40,864 bases of DNA from Nitrososphaerota archaeon (GCA_038817485.1 JAWAZL010000013.1:1-40864), one strand, 5' to 3'. Positions 25,457 to 33,998 are shown, counted from the stretch's first letter. Made by a program: numbers and translations. The notes: generated from the letters alone by a model not told the origin.

Positions 25457-25897
25457 TTATAAAGAAGAAAGTTTTTGAATTGCATACATTATTCCTTGGA
25501 TTATTGCTTCAGGTTTTGGAGGACATCCTGGAATACATACATCTACAGGTATAAGTTTTTCAGCTGGTCCAGCTAAAGCATAATTTTCTTCTCCATTCCT
25601 ATTAAATACACCACATGTCAAGGCACAAGAACCTATTGCAATAACTATTTTTGGATTAGGCACTTGATTGTATACTCTTAATAACATTGGAACAAATTGT
25701 TTTGTAACTGGTCCATTAACTATTATTATATCTGCATGTCTTGGAGAACTAACAAGCTTTACTCCAAATCTTTCAATATCAAATCTAGGAATAAGAGTTG
25801 CAAAAGTTTCTATATCGCAACCATTACATCCTCCTGTATGAAAATGATATATCCAAGGGGAATGAACTCTAGCTTTTTTCTTTAATGAAAGGAACAT
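25457..25897 (-). CDS. Group 4 [NiFe] hydrogenase small subunit (NuoB/HycG/EchC-like)
   Basis: A 146-residue small subunit carrying the proximal 4Fe-4S cluster: C24 and C27 (GGCNGCDIE), C91 (AIGSCALT) and C125 (PGCPPKPE) are the expected four ligands. It passes electrons from the Ni-Fe site of the large subunit to the ferredoxin-like subunit. The short length without a Tat signal is typical of group 4 energy-converting enzymes. It is the last gene of the eight-gene operon, five bases after the ferredoxin subunit. Confidence 0.92.
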   Translation of the reverse strand: MFLSLKKKARVHSPWIYHFHTGGCNGCDIETFATLIPRFDIERFGVKLVSSPRHADIIIVNGPVTKQFVPMLLRVYNQVPNPKIVIAIGSCALTCGVFNRNGEENYALAGPAEKLIPVDVCIPGCPPKPEAIIQGIMYAIQKLSSL

Positions 25898-25902
25898 TTA
25901 AC

Positions 25903-26493
25903 TTAACCTCTACCTAATCTTAAATAATATTTTGTTGGATTTATTCCTATTTTATAAGAAAGTATTTTCCTACATTTTGGACAATAATTCGAGTATATTT
26001 CATAATCTTTTGAAGCTTCTTCAGAAACTTTTGGATTAATATTTAAAGAAATTCTTTCATGAATTTTATTTATTTGATCTATTGCTGCAAATTTTTCTCC
26101 GCAATTTTTACAATCTTTTAAGAGTTTTATCCATTTAACATATCTTTTTTCTTCTTTTCTTTCAGGAAAATATGTAAGCTCAAATTCATTTGAAAGCTTT
26201 ATAGCATCTTCTGGACATACATCTTCACATCTTCCACAAAAAACACATTTATTAATATCTATGTTATATTTCCTTTCATTTCCTTCTTCAAAAAATTTAA
26301 TTGTAAAAGCACTACATGCATTATAACAAGCTTCACATCCAATGCATTTTTCTTCATCTACCTTAGGTTTTCCTCTTAAAGTTTCTGGAATATTGCTATA
26401 TTTTTTACCAGGCCATTCTCCTATTGGATAACTTATTGTTTCTTGATTATAGAAATTTTTTAAAGCTTCAATTAAAGTTTTTATATTCTTCAT
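25903..26493 (-). CDS. Hydrogenase polyferredoxin subunit (NuoI/HycF/MbhN-like)
   Basis: A 196-residue ferredoxin subunit with two 4Fe-4S motifs: C50, C53, C56, C60 and C83, C86, C89, C93. A C-terminal CxxC pair of pairs follows (C128/C131 and C171/C174), a zinc-ribbon-like knuckle known in HycF relatives. It links the small subunit to soluble ferredoxin. Six bases separate it from the membrane-anchor gene upstream. Confidence 0.9.
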   Translation of the reverse strand: MKNIKTLIEALKNFYNQETISYPIGEWPGKKYSNIPETLRGKPKVDEEKCIGCEACYNACSAFTIKFFEEGNERKYNIDINKCVFCGRCEDVCPEDAIKLSNEFELTYFPERKEEKRYVKWIKLLKDCKNCGEKFAAIDQINKIHERISLNINPKVSEEASKDYEIYSNYCPKCRKILSYKIGINPTKYYLRLGRG

Positions 26494-26499
26494 TTTTTC

Positions 26500-27483
26500 T
26501 CACCAAAAACTTATTCTATAAATAAAACTAATTATTAATGAAAGAATCGAGAACATAATAACTAAAATTGGATAAAATCTTAATGCTTGGTCTATTCTAT
26601 AGCTTGGGAAGATATTATTTATTATTGAAAGGAATACAATAAATAATCCAGTAAGAATTAATAATAAAAATAAATTAATTATTGAAGAAGAAAAGAATTC
26701 TCCACTTTTTAAGAAGATATTTATGAATATAATTGAATTTATATAAAATAAAATTGTTTTTGTTAATTCGATTAAACCAAGCAATTTTCCTGAATATTCT
26801 GTAAAAGGCCCTGAAACTACTTCAACTTCTACTTCAGACATATCAAAAGGTTTTAAATGAAAATTAGCTAAGGTGAATAAGATAAATGCTATTGCTGAAA
26901 ATGGATTTAGTAAGATATATGGAATGCTTTGTTTTAAAACTATTTCTTTAATAGATAAACTATTAGCTAAAATAGCTATACTAAATATTGATGAAATAAA
27001 AGATATTTGAGCAAAGAAGTTTAATTTCTCACTTCTTTCAATTCCAATGTATGCCCAGGGAGAACCACTTGCATATGCTCCAATATTCCAAAAAACATGT
27101 ATAAGAATGATTGCATATGTTATTATAATTAGATCGAATGAAATAAATCTAAATTGTTGATAGGTATTTATTACTGGAAAGTATAAAAATGGTATAATTA
27201 TAATTGATAAAATTAAACTAATAATAGGACTTATTATAAAAATTTTTCTATGAGAATTTTTAGGTATTATTGTTTCTTTATAAAAAAGCTTTACTACATC
27301 ATAGAATTGTTGCATTATTTTTGTAAAACCAATTATTTTTCTTAAATCTTTTGGTACTATGAATAGTAATCCTTTTCTTCCTTGAAGTTTTGCATTCATT
27401 TTTCTAAAAAGAGAAAAATAGATAAAACTAAGGAATATATTAAAGATTATCAATCCTATGAAAAATATTATTTCAATAATCAT
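26500..27483 (-). CDS. Hydrogenase membrane anchor (NuoH/HycD/EchB-like)
   Basis: A 327-residue protein with about eight hydrophobic helices. The family loop FDMSEVEVEVVSGPFTEYSG (about 219-238) is intact, with the acidic residues that face the quinone-like/ion path in complex I relatives. It docks the catalytic module on the membrane and helps form the proton/sodium path. The start overlaps the stop of the large subunit gene by four bases. It is the only large membrane subunit in this locus. Confidence 0.9.
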   Translation of the reverse strand: MIIEIIFFIGLIIFNIFLSFIYFSLFRKMNAKLQGRKGLLFIVPKDLRKIIGFTKIMQQFYDVVKLFYKETIIPKNSHRKIFIISPIISLILSIIIIPFLYFPVINTYQQFRFISFDLIIITYAIILIHVFWNIGAYASGSPWAYIGIERSEKLNFFAQISFISSIFSIAILANSLSIKEIVLKQSIPYILLNPFSAIAFILFTLANFHLKPFDMSEVEVEVVSGPFTEYSGKLLGLIELTKTILFYINSIIFINIFLKSGEFFSSSIINLFLLLILTGLFIVFLSIINNIFPSYRIDQALRFYPILVIMFSILSLIISFIYRISFW

Positions 27484-29135
27484 TTATTAACACCTTTAAC
27501 TAAATCATTTAATGTAACGTTTTTCTTCTCACCAGTTTTTACATTTACTATTTGAACTCTATCTGTACATGACATACAAGGATCAACACTTCCATAAATT
27601 ATAGGAGCATCAGATATTTTATATCCTTTAAGTATAAATGGCACAACGGCATTATTTCTATAGCTAGGTGTTCTAATTCTTACACAATATGGAATTGGTT
27701 CTCCATTACTCATTAAGTAATAAATCAATTCTCCTCTTGGAGCTTCTACTTTTCCAACTCCTTCCCCTTTATTTATTTCATATTTTTCTGAAGTAATTAT
27801 TTCGCCTCCAATTTCTTTTAATGCATTTAAGCATTGATTGCAAATATCTATGGATACAAGAATTTCTTTTACTCTTACTATTACTCTAGCCCATACATCT
27901 TTACCATTGTCTGTTATAACATCCCATGTAGTATATTCTGGACTATAAGCATCAAATGGGCAATCATGCCTTACATCTATTTTCCAATTGCTTGCTCTTG
28001 CTACAGGACCTACTGCTCCAAGCTCTTTTGCATTTGAAAAATCTAATATTCCAATATCTTCTGTTCTTTTTCTTAAAATTGAATTATTATACGCAATATC
28101 AATAAGTTTTTCTACACTCTTTTTAATATCTTCTAATTTTTCAATCATTTTATCTATTTCTTCTTTTTTCAAATCTCTTTTAGCTCCTCCAAATCTAGCA
28201 ATCCCTTTAGTAACTCTATTTCCAGCAAGCCTCTCAAGTAAATCTATTGCTTTTTCTCTTTCTCTCCAACACCACATGAAAAATGTTTTAAAACCAATTA
28301 AATCTCCTGCAATTCCAAGCCAAAGCAAATGACTAGCAATTCTTTCAAGTTCAATACCTAAAGTTCTAATGTATTTTGCTCTATCAGGCGGCTCTATATT
28401 AAAAAGATTTTCGACTGCTAAAACATAAGCATTAGTATGATCTGCACTACATATTCCACATACTCTTTCAAAAAGATATAAATTTCTCCAATAACTTCTT
28501 TCTTCTCCAAGTTTCATTATTCCTCTATGATTAAATCCAGGTTTTAAATCAGCATCTACAATTGTTTCTCCATCAACTTTTAATCTTAAGAATACTCCTT
28601 CAAGTAAAGCTGGATGATATGGTCCTATTGGAAGAATATTTGGTGGCTCAGGTTTTGGAAAAACATTAAAACCAATTTTTTTAGCCTCTTCCATTCCAGC
28701 TTCTACTTCATTAGGCCATTCATATGGCAAAAATAAATGTCTTTTATCTGGATGCCCCTCAAATTCTATTCCTAAAAGTTCCATTGCTTCTCTTTCAGCC
28801 CAATTAGCTTGGTATGTTATAGCTGCAAGTGAAGAAACTTTAGATTCTTCTCTTGAAAAATAGCTTTCAATACCTATATGATAATATGGTTTTCCTTCCT
28901 TATCAAGTAATTCATATAATTGTATAATTTTAAATCCATCTATTCCTAGATCTATTAAAATTTCATGCACTAATCTTGCATTATAATTTTTAAGAATTTT
29001 TTTAGCAACATCAATTAATTTTTCTTTATTTATAGTTAATATTTTTGATAATTGTTTATTGATTTTAATATCATGAGTTTCAATTATTAAACTGCTTAAA
29101 TCTTCTAAAATATTCTTTATGCTACTTTCTATCAT
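27480..29135 (-). CDS. Group 4 [NiFe] hydrogenase large subunit, NuoC-NuoD (HycE-like) fusion
   Basis: A 551-residue fusion. Residues ~1-150 are a NuoC/30-kDa domain (WAEREAMELLGIEFEGHPD, 112-130) and the rest is the Ni-Fe catalytic subunit. Both cysteine pairs are intact: ERVCGICSADH (C226, C229) and DPCMSCTDR (C520, C523). So it binds nickel and is a true hydrogenase and not a complex I-like Fpo/Nuo subunit. About 25 residues follow the last motif, which the maturation endopeptidase would remove after the CTDR. The start overlaps the preceding small membrane gene by 14 bases. Hydrogenase maturation genes are not in this window. Confidence 0.94.
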   Translation of the reverse strand: MIESSIKNILEDLSSLIIETHDIKINKQLSKILTINKEKLIDVAKKILKNYNARLVHEILIDLGIDGFKIIQLYELLDKEGKPYYHIGIESYFSREESKVSSLAAITYQANWAEREAMELLGIEFEGHPDKRHLFLPYEWPNEVEAGMEEAKKIGFNVFPKPEPPNILPIGPYHPALLEGVFLRLKVDGETIVDADLKPGFNHRGIMKLGEERSYWRNLYLFERVCGICSADHTNAYVLAVENLFNIEPPDRAKYIRTLGIELERIASHLLWLGIAGDLIGFKTFFMWCWREREKAIDLLERLAGNRVTKGIARFGGAKRDLKKEEIDKMIEKLEDIKKSVEKLIDIAYNNSILRKRTEDIGILDFSNAKELGAVGPVARASNWKIDVRHDCPFDAYSPEYTTWDVITDNGKDVWARVIVRVKEILVSIDICNQCLNALKEIGGEIITSEKYEINKGEGVGKVEAPRGELIYYLMSNGEPIPYCVRIRTPSYRNNAVVPFILKGYKISDAPIIYGSVDPCMSCTDRVQIVNVKTGEKKNVTLNDLVKGVNK

Positions 29136-29412
29136 TTTTCTTTTCCTCTTTTCTTAAAGGATGAATTATTTCATTTGTATCAATATATGGAGGCTTAGCT
29201 ACACCTCCTATGAAAATTTCTTCTAAGTTTATTTTTTCTGGATACATTTTCTTTTTTAAAATAGATATTAATAAGAAAATAATACTAATAGATAAAAATT
29301 CTATAAATAAAAATAATAAAATATTTTCTTGTAAATTAAATAAAATAGCTATATTTGAAGATATTAGAATTCCTATAATAGAGAATATTAAAATTATTAA
29401 TTGAATAACCAT
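29122..29412 (-). CDS. Small two-helix membrane protein of the hydrogenase operon
   Basis: A 96-residue protein with two hydrophobic helices (about 2-25 and 31-52) and a polar tail containing FIGGVAKPP and HPLRKEEKK. I do not recognise a family. In related group 4 complexes, antiporter-like NuoL/HyfB proteins or small Mrp-like subunits occupy this position, and this may be a minimal membrane partner. The 14-base overlap with the large subunit start implies coupled translation and fixed stoichiometry. Function inferred from position only. Confidence 0.65.
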   Translation of the reverse strand: MVIQLIILIFSIIGILISSNIAILFNLQENILLFLFIEFLSISIIFLLISILKKKMYPEKINLEEIFIGGVAKPPYIDTNEIIHPLRKEEKKNDRK

Positions 29413-29415
29413 TTT

Positions 29416-30282
29416 TTATCCCTCAATTTTTTCTATTATATTATCAATAGGTATTCTATGAAGAAATGCTCCAAAATCGTCCATTGAAAAACCCATTGCT
29501 AAACAAAGTAATTCCATATAATTCATTATTGGTAATTTTTTTTCTCCCATATCTACTGCAAATTGAGATTTTTCAAGCATATTGAAACATGCTGGACAAA
29601 AAACTGTTAAAACATCTGCATTAGCATCTTTTGCACTTTTAATTTTTATAGCACTTCTTTCTTTAAAAGCCATTTCTTGATTTGAATAAAGTAATGGTAA
29701 ACCACAACACATTTCATTATATTCATAATCTACAACTTTTGCATTAAGAATTTCAACTAATTCTTTAAATTTTTTAGGAAATTCTTTCTCTTCTTCTTTA
29801 AGAAGTCTACAACCATTAAAAATAGCTACATTTAAATTTTTTAAAGGTTTAACTATATATTTCTTAATTTCTTCTAAACCTATATCATCATAAAGAACTT
29901 CTATAGCATGCATAACATTTACTTCTCCTTTAAATTTTTTATTTATTTTTAATAAAAATTCATTTACTTCATTAAATTTTTCTATATTTGATTTTGTTTC
30001 TTTAAGAGCTTCTGAAAGAACATCATAGCATCCATTACATAAAGTTAATACATTTAAGTTCATTTCTTCAGCTATAGTAAGATTTCTAATAGCTATAATT
30101 CTCCAATATTTTAAATCACTTAATCTTGATATTTCTGGTTCTGGACAACATGTAGCTCCAATCATTTCAATAAGTTTTACATTTAATTTTTCAAATACTA
30201 ATCTAGTAGCTTTTTCAACATAGGGTTGCATAATTGGTATTGTGCATCCCCAAAAAATTGCATACGATTTTCCATTAACCAT
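29416..30282 (-). CDS. HdrB-like subunit (heterodisulfide reductase B family, two CCG domains)
   Basis: A 288-residue protein with two complete CCG motifs: C13-x31-C45C46-x35-C82xxC85 and C158-x33-C192C193-x35-C229xxC232. In HdrB these ten cysteines bind two noncubane 4Fe-4S clusters that reduce the CoM-S-S-CoB disulfide, or other disulfides/thiol adducts in non-methanogen homologues. It starts with IFWGCTIP as HdrB does. It belongs to the hydrogenase operon, between two small unknown genes, which suggests electrons from hydrogen or ferredoxin can reach a disulfide-type substrate. No HdrA or mcr is present, so the natural substrate is unknown. Confidence 0.88.
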   Translation of the reverse strand: MVNGKSYAIFWGCTIPIMQPYVEKATRLVFEKLNVKLIEMIGATCCPEPEISRLSDLKYWRIIAIRNLTIAEEMNLNVLTLCNGCYDVLSEALKETKSNIEKFNEVNEFLLKINKKFKGEVNVMHAIEVLYDDIGLEEIKKYIVKPLKNLNVAIFNGCRLLKEEEKEFPKKFKELVEILNAKVVDYEYNEMCCGLPLLYSNQEMAFKERSAIKIKSAKDANADVLTVFCPACFNMLEKSQFAVDMGEKKLPIMNYMELLCLAMGFSMDDFGAFLHRIPIDNIIEKIEG

Positions 30283-30285
30283 TTA

Positions 30286-30564
30286 TCATCCCTTAAATTC
30301 TTCTTTTTTTATATCGAACTTTACTTTTTTATGAACTCCTATAGATTCAAATAATGTTTTTAATTCTTCAATAGCTTTTTGATTATCAAATGCAGCTTTA
30401 GGTTTTTCTAAACCAATCATTTCTCTATCACTTAAAACAAATTCTTCAAGTAAGTAAATATGACCAGTTTTAAAAACATTCTTTATAAGAGGCTTAGCTA
30501 CTTCTGGTGTAGGGTTTTTATAAGGTTTTCTAAGAGGATAAATTTCTTCTTCTCTTTTACTCAT
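30286..30564 (-). CDS. Small cysteine-free protein in the HdrC position
   Basis: A 92-residue soluble protein with no cysteine: basic/Pro-rich start (EEEIYPLRKPYKNPTPE), central helix and acidic/basic tail. I do not recognise it. It lies between the four-cluster ferredoxin and the HdrB-like gene (two and three bases between stops and starts), the position where HdrC usually stands, yet it cannot bind clusters. A linker or assembly role is inferred from place only. Confidence 0.6.
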   Translation of the reverse strand: MSKREEEIYPLRKPYKNPTPEVAKPLIKNVFKTGHIYLLEEFVLSDREMIGLEKPKAAFDNQKAIEELKTLFESIGVHKKVKFDIKKEEFKG

Positions 30565-30566
30565 TT

Positions 30567-31061
30567 TTACTCACTATTAAATATCAATTTTTTATTTCTT
30601 TCCATGAATTCATAAGCTTCTTTCCTTGTTTTAACTTGTATAGCTTCCGTTGGACAAAATTTTGCACAATAAGGGTCTCCATCACAAAAATCACATTTAA
30701 CCATTTTTTTATAATCTTCTATAAACCATGGATGAGAAATTGGACAACCATAAATGCAGCTTTTACATAATATGCATTTTATAGAATTTATTTTAACCCA
30801 TCCAGTTTGGGCATCTTTTGTGATTGCTTCTACTGGGCATGAAGCTACACAAGCAGGTTCATCACAATGAGCACAATAAACTCCTATAAAATGATATTTT
30901 TTTCCATCTTGCTTAAAAATATTTATATGTGCTTTATTTAAATCAAATACATTAAAATGTTTATAACTACATGCAATCATACAAAGTAAACATCCAGTAC
31001 ATTTTTCAGGATTGTATATTAATACTTTTTGATCACTAATATCTTCATTTTTATTTAGCAA
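30567..31061 (-). CDS. Four-cluster ferredoxin, first gene of the hydrogenase-HdrB operon
   Basis: A 164-residue protein with sixteen cysteines in four 4Fe-4S sets: C21/24/27/31, C63/66/71/75, C96/99/102/106 and C123/126/132/136. The spacing resembles the electron-transfer subunits of DMSO reductase-type and aldehyde oxidoreductase systems (HycB/CooF/AOR-associated). It could deliver electrons to the HdrB-like protein in place of HdrC. The start is a TTG: GTGAGG lies five to ten bases ahead, and no ATG or GTG follows before the first cluster. Confidence 0.88.
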   Translation of the reverse strand: MLNKNEDISDQKVLIYNPEKCTGCLLCMIACSYKHFNVFDLNKAHINIFKQDGKKYHFIGVYCAHCDEPACVASCPVEAITKDAQTGWVKINSIKCILCKSCIYGCPISHPWFIEDYKKMVKCDFCDGDPYCAKFCPTEAIQVKTRKEAYEFMERNKKLIFNSE

Positions 31062-31204
31062 ATATCCTCACTTTTTATTTTTAATTATAAAAACAAATCT
31101 TAATATAAAGTTTTTTAAAAAATTGAAACAAAACGAAACATAGTGAAATTATAAAATTTTTAAATAAGTCTCTAAAATTTTATATAATTAAAAAGGGTGT
31201 TTTT

Positions 31205-32125
31205 ATGAAAAATAAAACTCTAATAGGAATTTGTATAATTCTAATAATTTCAATAACATTAAATGTTTATCTTTATTTAGAATTCCTAGAAAGAGGAGCA
31301 ATTATTAAAGAACAATTAGAAATTAATCAAAAACAATCAAATCAAATAAATTCTCTTTTAAATCAAATTACAGATTTAAAAAACCAGCTTAACTATTATG
31401 AAAATTTAACAAAATATTACTCTTCTCTTATGAATGAATTATTAAAACAACAACCTGTAAATATTACTCTAGAAAAATATGCTGAAGGAATAATATATGC
31501 TGCAGCTGTTAGGACTGTTATTATAGATCCATTTTTTGGAATATATGAATATGAAGGAACAATAATGAATATTTCTTGTCAAGTAAATTTTGGAGAAGGA
31601 AGAGTACTTGTTAATACTGAACCAGTACTTATAGGAGTTGATTTTCAAAGCGCTGCAAGAACTGCTGTTCAAGTAGCTGAAATGAAAACTGGAAAATCTT
31701 TAAGATCTTATGATATTGTTTTCTCTGTAAAAACTAAAGAAAATATATCTGCTGTTGATGGTCCAAGTGCTGGAGGAGCAATGACTGTTTTATTAATAAG
31801 CATTATTGAAAGAAAGATTTTAAGAAATGATGTTATCATAACTGGAACAATTTCTCCAGATGGAACAATTGGAAAAGTTGGGGGAGTTATGCAAAAAGCT
31901 GAAGCAGCTGCTAAAAAAGGAATGAAAATATTCTTAGTTCCTAAAGGACAAATTATTCAACCAACATATGTTAAAAAAGAAATAAAAAGAGGGCCATTTA
32001 CATTCATTTATTATGATATAGAATATGTAAATTTAGCAGAAATAATGAAAGAAAAATATGGAATGGAAGTTTATGAAGTTTCAAATATTGATGAAGCATT
32101 AAAATATTTCATTCAAATTAGTTAA
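31205..32125 (+). CDS. Membrane-anchored Lon-like (S16) serine protease
   Basis: A 306-residue protein: an N-terminal membrane helix (about 5-25), a coiled coil (about 30-82) and an S16 protease domain. The catalytic dyad is S188 in DGPSAGGAMT and K231 in GGVMQKAEAA, 43 residues apart as in Lon. There is no ATPase domain, so it is a Lon-like protease working without ATP, facing either the outside or the membrane surface. It is divergent from the hydrogenase operon (143 bases). A TATA-like TTTATATAAT and a GGGTG stretch precede the ATG closely. Confidence 0.85.
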   Translation: MKNKTLIGICIILIISITLNVYLYLEFLERGAIIKEQLEINQKQSNQINSLLNQITDLKNQLNYYENLTKYYSSLMNELLKQQPVNITLEKYAEGIIYAAAVRTVIIDPFFGIYEYEGTIMNISCQVNFGEGRVLVNTEPVLIGVDFQSAARTAVQVAEMKTGKSLRSYDIVFSVKTKENISAVDGPSAGGAMTVLLISIIERKILRNDVIITGTISPDGTIGKVGGVMQKAEAAAKKGMKIFLVPKGQIIQPTYVKKEIKRGPFTFIYYDIEYVNLAEIMKEKYGMEVYEVSNIDEALKYFIQIS

Positions 32126-32135
32126 ATACTATTAT

Positions 32136-32163
32136 TCTATTTTTCACTAATACTCTTTTTTTA
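32136..32163 (+). terminator. T-rich transcription end after the Lon-like gene
   Basis: Two pyrimidine tracts (TTCTATTTTTC and CTCTTTTTTTAA) follow the stop at 32125 with no hairpin, as expected for archaeal U-tract termination. The next gene is convergent. Confidence 0.4.
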
Positions 32164-32281
32164 ATACAAAAATTATACTAAATTTTGAACATTAAGTTCT
32201 TTATTACTCCCCATAATTAATACATCATTAAAAATTATTTAAAATTATTTAAAATAAGATTAAGATAATGTTAATGTATTT

Positions 32282-33193
32282 TTATGCTTCAAATAATTCT
32301 GTACTTAAATATTTCATTCCTGAATCTGGTAATATAGCAACTATTTTCTTATTTTTTCCTAATTCTCTTGCTTTTTTTAATGCAATATACATTATTGCTC
32401 CACTACTAATACCAATTAATAATCCTTCTTCTTTTGCCATTTTTCGAGCAACTTCAAATATTTTAGGTATTTCCTCTTTCTTAATCTCCACAATTTCATC
32501 AAAAAATTCTCTTCTAAATAGTTTTGTTGGATAAGGTTCTTTAGGATTTCTTAATCCTTGTATACTCACTCCTAAACTTGGTACTACTCCAACAATTTTT
32601 ATATTTGGATCATATTCTTTAACACGCATAGAAACTCCTACACCAGTACCAGCAGTTCCTATTCCAACTATAATCATATCAACTTTTCCATTTGTTTGTT
32701 CAAGAATTTCTTTTCCAGTAGTTTGATAATGTGCTAAAATATTTGCAGGATCTTTAAATTGGTCTATATCTATATATTTTTCAGGATTTTCTTTAAGAAT
32801 TTTTTGTTTAAGTTCTATAGCTCCACCAGTTCCTTTCTCTCCAGGTGAAAGAATTAATTCAGCGCCATAAGCTTTTATTATTTTCCTTCTTTCAATACTA
32901 ACAGATTCTGGCATAATTATTGTGATTTTATATCCTTTAATTGCAGCTATCATTGCAAGAGCTATTCCAGTATTTCCAGAAGTTGCCTCTAAAATTGTTT
33001 TTTCTTTACTTAATTTTCCAGATGCTTCCGCATATTCTATAAGATATAATGCCATTCTATCTTTTATAGAGCCTCCAATGTTATACCATTCTAATTTTGC
33101 ATATATTGTTGCATCTTCTGGCTTCGTTAATTTATTTATTTTTACCATTGGTGTTTTTCCAATTAAATCAATAATACTATTTGCAACAATCAT
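32282..33193 (-). CDS. cysK: PLP-dependent cysteine synthase (CysK/CysM family)
   Basis: From the ATG at 33193 this is a 303-residue cysteine synthase. The PLP lysine is K44 in GGSIKDR, the substrate loop TSGNTG at 71-76, and the phosphate-cradle VGIGTAGTG lies near residue 180. It makes cysteine from sulfide and O-acetylserine or O-phosphoserine. A GTG nine bases upstream extends the frame but sits in the GAGTGA Shine-Dalgarno sequence of the ATG. The adjacent serine-kinase-like gene points to O-phosphoserine as donor. Confidence 0.9.
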   Translation of the reverse strand: MIVANSIIDLIGKTPMVKINKLTKPEDATIYAKLEWYNIGGSIKDRMALYLIEYAEASGKLSKEKTILEATSGNTGIALAMIAAIKGYKITIIMPESVSIERRKIIKAYGAELILSPGEKGTGGAIELKQKILKENPEKYIDIDQFKDPANILAHYQTTGKEILEQTNGKVDMIIVGIGTAGTGVGVSMRVKEYDPNIKIVGVVPSLGVSIQGLRNPKEPYPTKLFRREFFDEIVEIKKEEIPKIFEVARKMAKEEGLLIGISSGAIMYIALKKARELGKNKKIVAILPDSGMKYLSTELFEA

Positions 33194-33244
33194 AAAAATC
33201 ACTCTTCATTTAAATTAATATTTTTTATTTATTAAAATATTTAT

Positions 33245-33865
33245 TCATTTTAAAAGTGAGAATGGAATATACCAATTTTTAGGTTTATTTTTTATTATAT
33301 GTCTAGTTGTTTTTGGAGGAAATTTTTTATTTGAAAAAACTGTTTTCAAAACATCCTCTTTAGTAACTGGAGGAAGTATAATAAATCCATTAATTTTTCT
33401 TTCTTTAAGCAATTTCATTGCATAATATTTTGATGAAAAATATTTTATCTTAATATTTTTTAATAAATTTTTCATAATTTCATTCCTATCAGAATTTATA
33501 ATAAAGCTTTTATCATAAAGTTGTAAAATGCATTTATTATTAATATTATCCCCATTTTTTATTAATGAAATTTTCCTATCGAATATTTTTAATATTTCAT
33601 TTTCAGGTATTTTTATTGCAGGATACCATGTTTGTATTTTTATTTCTTCATTTAAATAATCTATATAATGAACTGGAGCTTTTAAGCAAGATAATTCTTT
33701 CAAAATTTCTACTCTATGGTGCCCATCAATAATAATATTGTAATTTTTATCGGCAATGATTGGATCCTTAATATATCCATCTTTTACTATTCTTTTTTTA
33801 AGTTTTTCTAAATGTCTTAAATCAATTTCTTCATGAGGCTTTAATTTTGAAAGTTCAATGAACAC
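33245..33865 (-). CDS. serK: ParB-fold protein, probable free-serine kinase (SerK-like)
   Basis: A 206-residue protein with a ParB/Srx-like N-terminal fold: EIDLRHLEKLKKRI, then DPIIADKNYNIIIDGHHRVEI with the DGHHR motif at 47-51. Thermococcus SerK has this fold and motif and phosphorylates free serine with ADP to give O-phosphoserine for cysteine synthesis. Here it precedes the cysteine synthase on the same strand, 51 bases apart, which strongly favours SerK over chromosome-partition ParB. It is a little shorter than the ~240-residue Thermococcus protein. The start is GTG. Confidence 0.75.
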   Translation of the reverse strand: MFIELSKLKPHEEIDLRHLEKLKKRIVKDGYIKDPIIADKNYNIIIDGHHRVEILKELSCLKAPVHYIDYLNEEIKIQTWYPAIKIPENEILKIFDRKISLIKNGDNINNKCILQLYDKSFIINSDRNEIMKNLLKNIKIKYFSSKYYAMKLLKERKINGFIILPPVTKEDVLKTVFSNKKFPPKTTRHIIKNKPKNWYIPFSLLK

Positions 33866-33998
33866 AATATAGACCGCCTTCTTAGGCTAATTTTATAACA
33901 ATGTTATCAATTTACTTATTAATAAATTTTAATAATTAAACTTTATCTATATCCATAATTTTTATAAATTAAGGAAATAAAAATTAAGATGGTTAAAA

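Noticed and set aside
27480-29135. Complex I-like (Fpo/Nuo) subunit instead of hydrogenase
   Set aside because: Both nickel-binding CxxC pairs are present, which complex I-type subunits have lost.
33245-33865. Chromosome-partition ParB
   Set aside because: No parA, no parS-like repeats and no DNA-binding helix-turn-helix region; the neighbour is cysteine synthase, which fits SerK.
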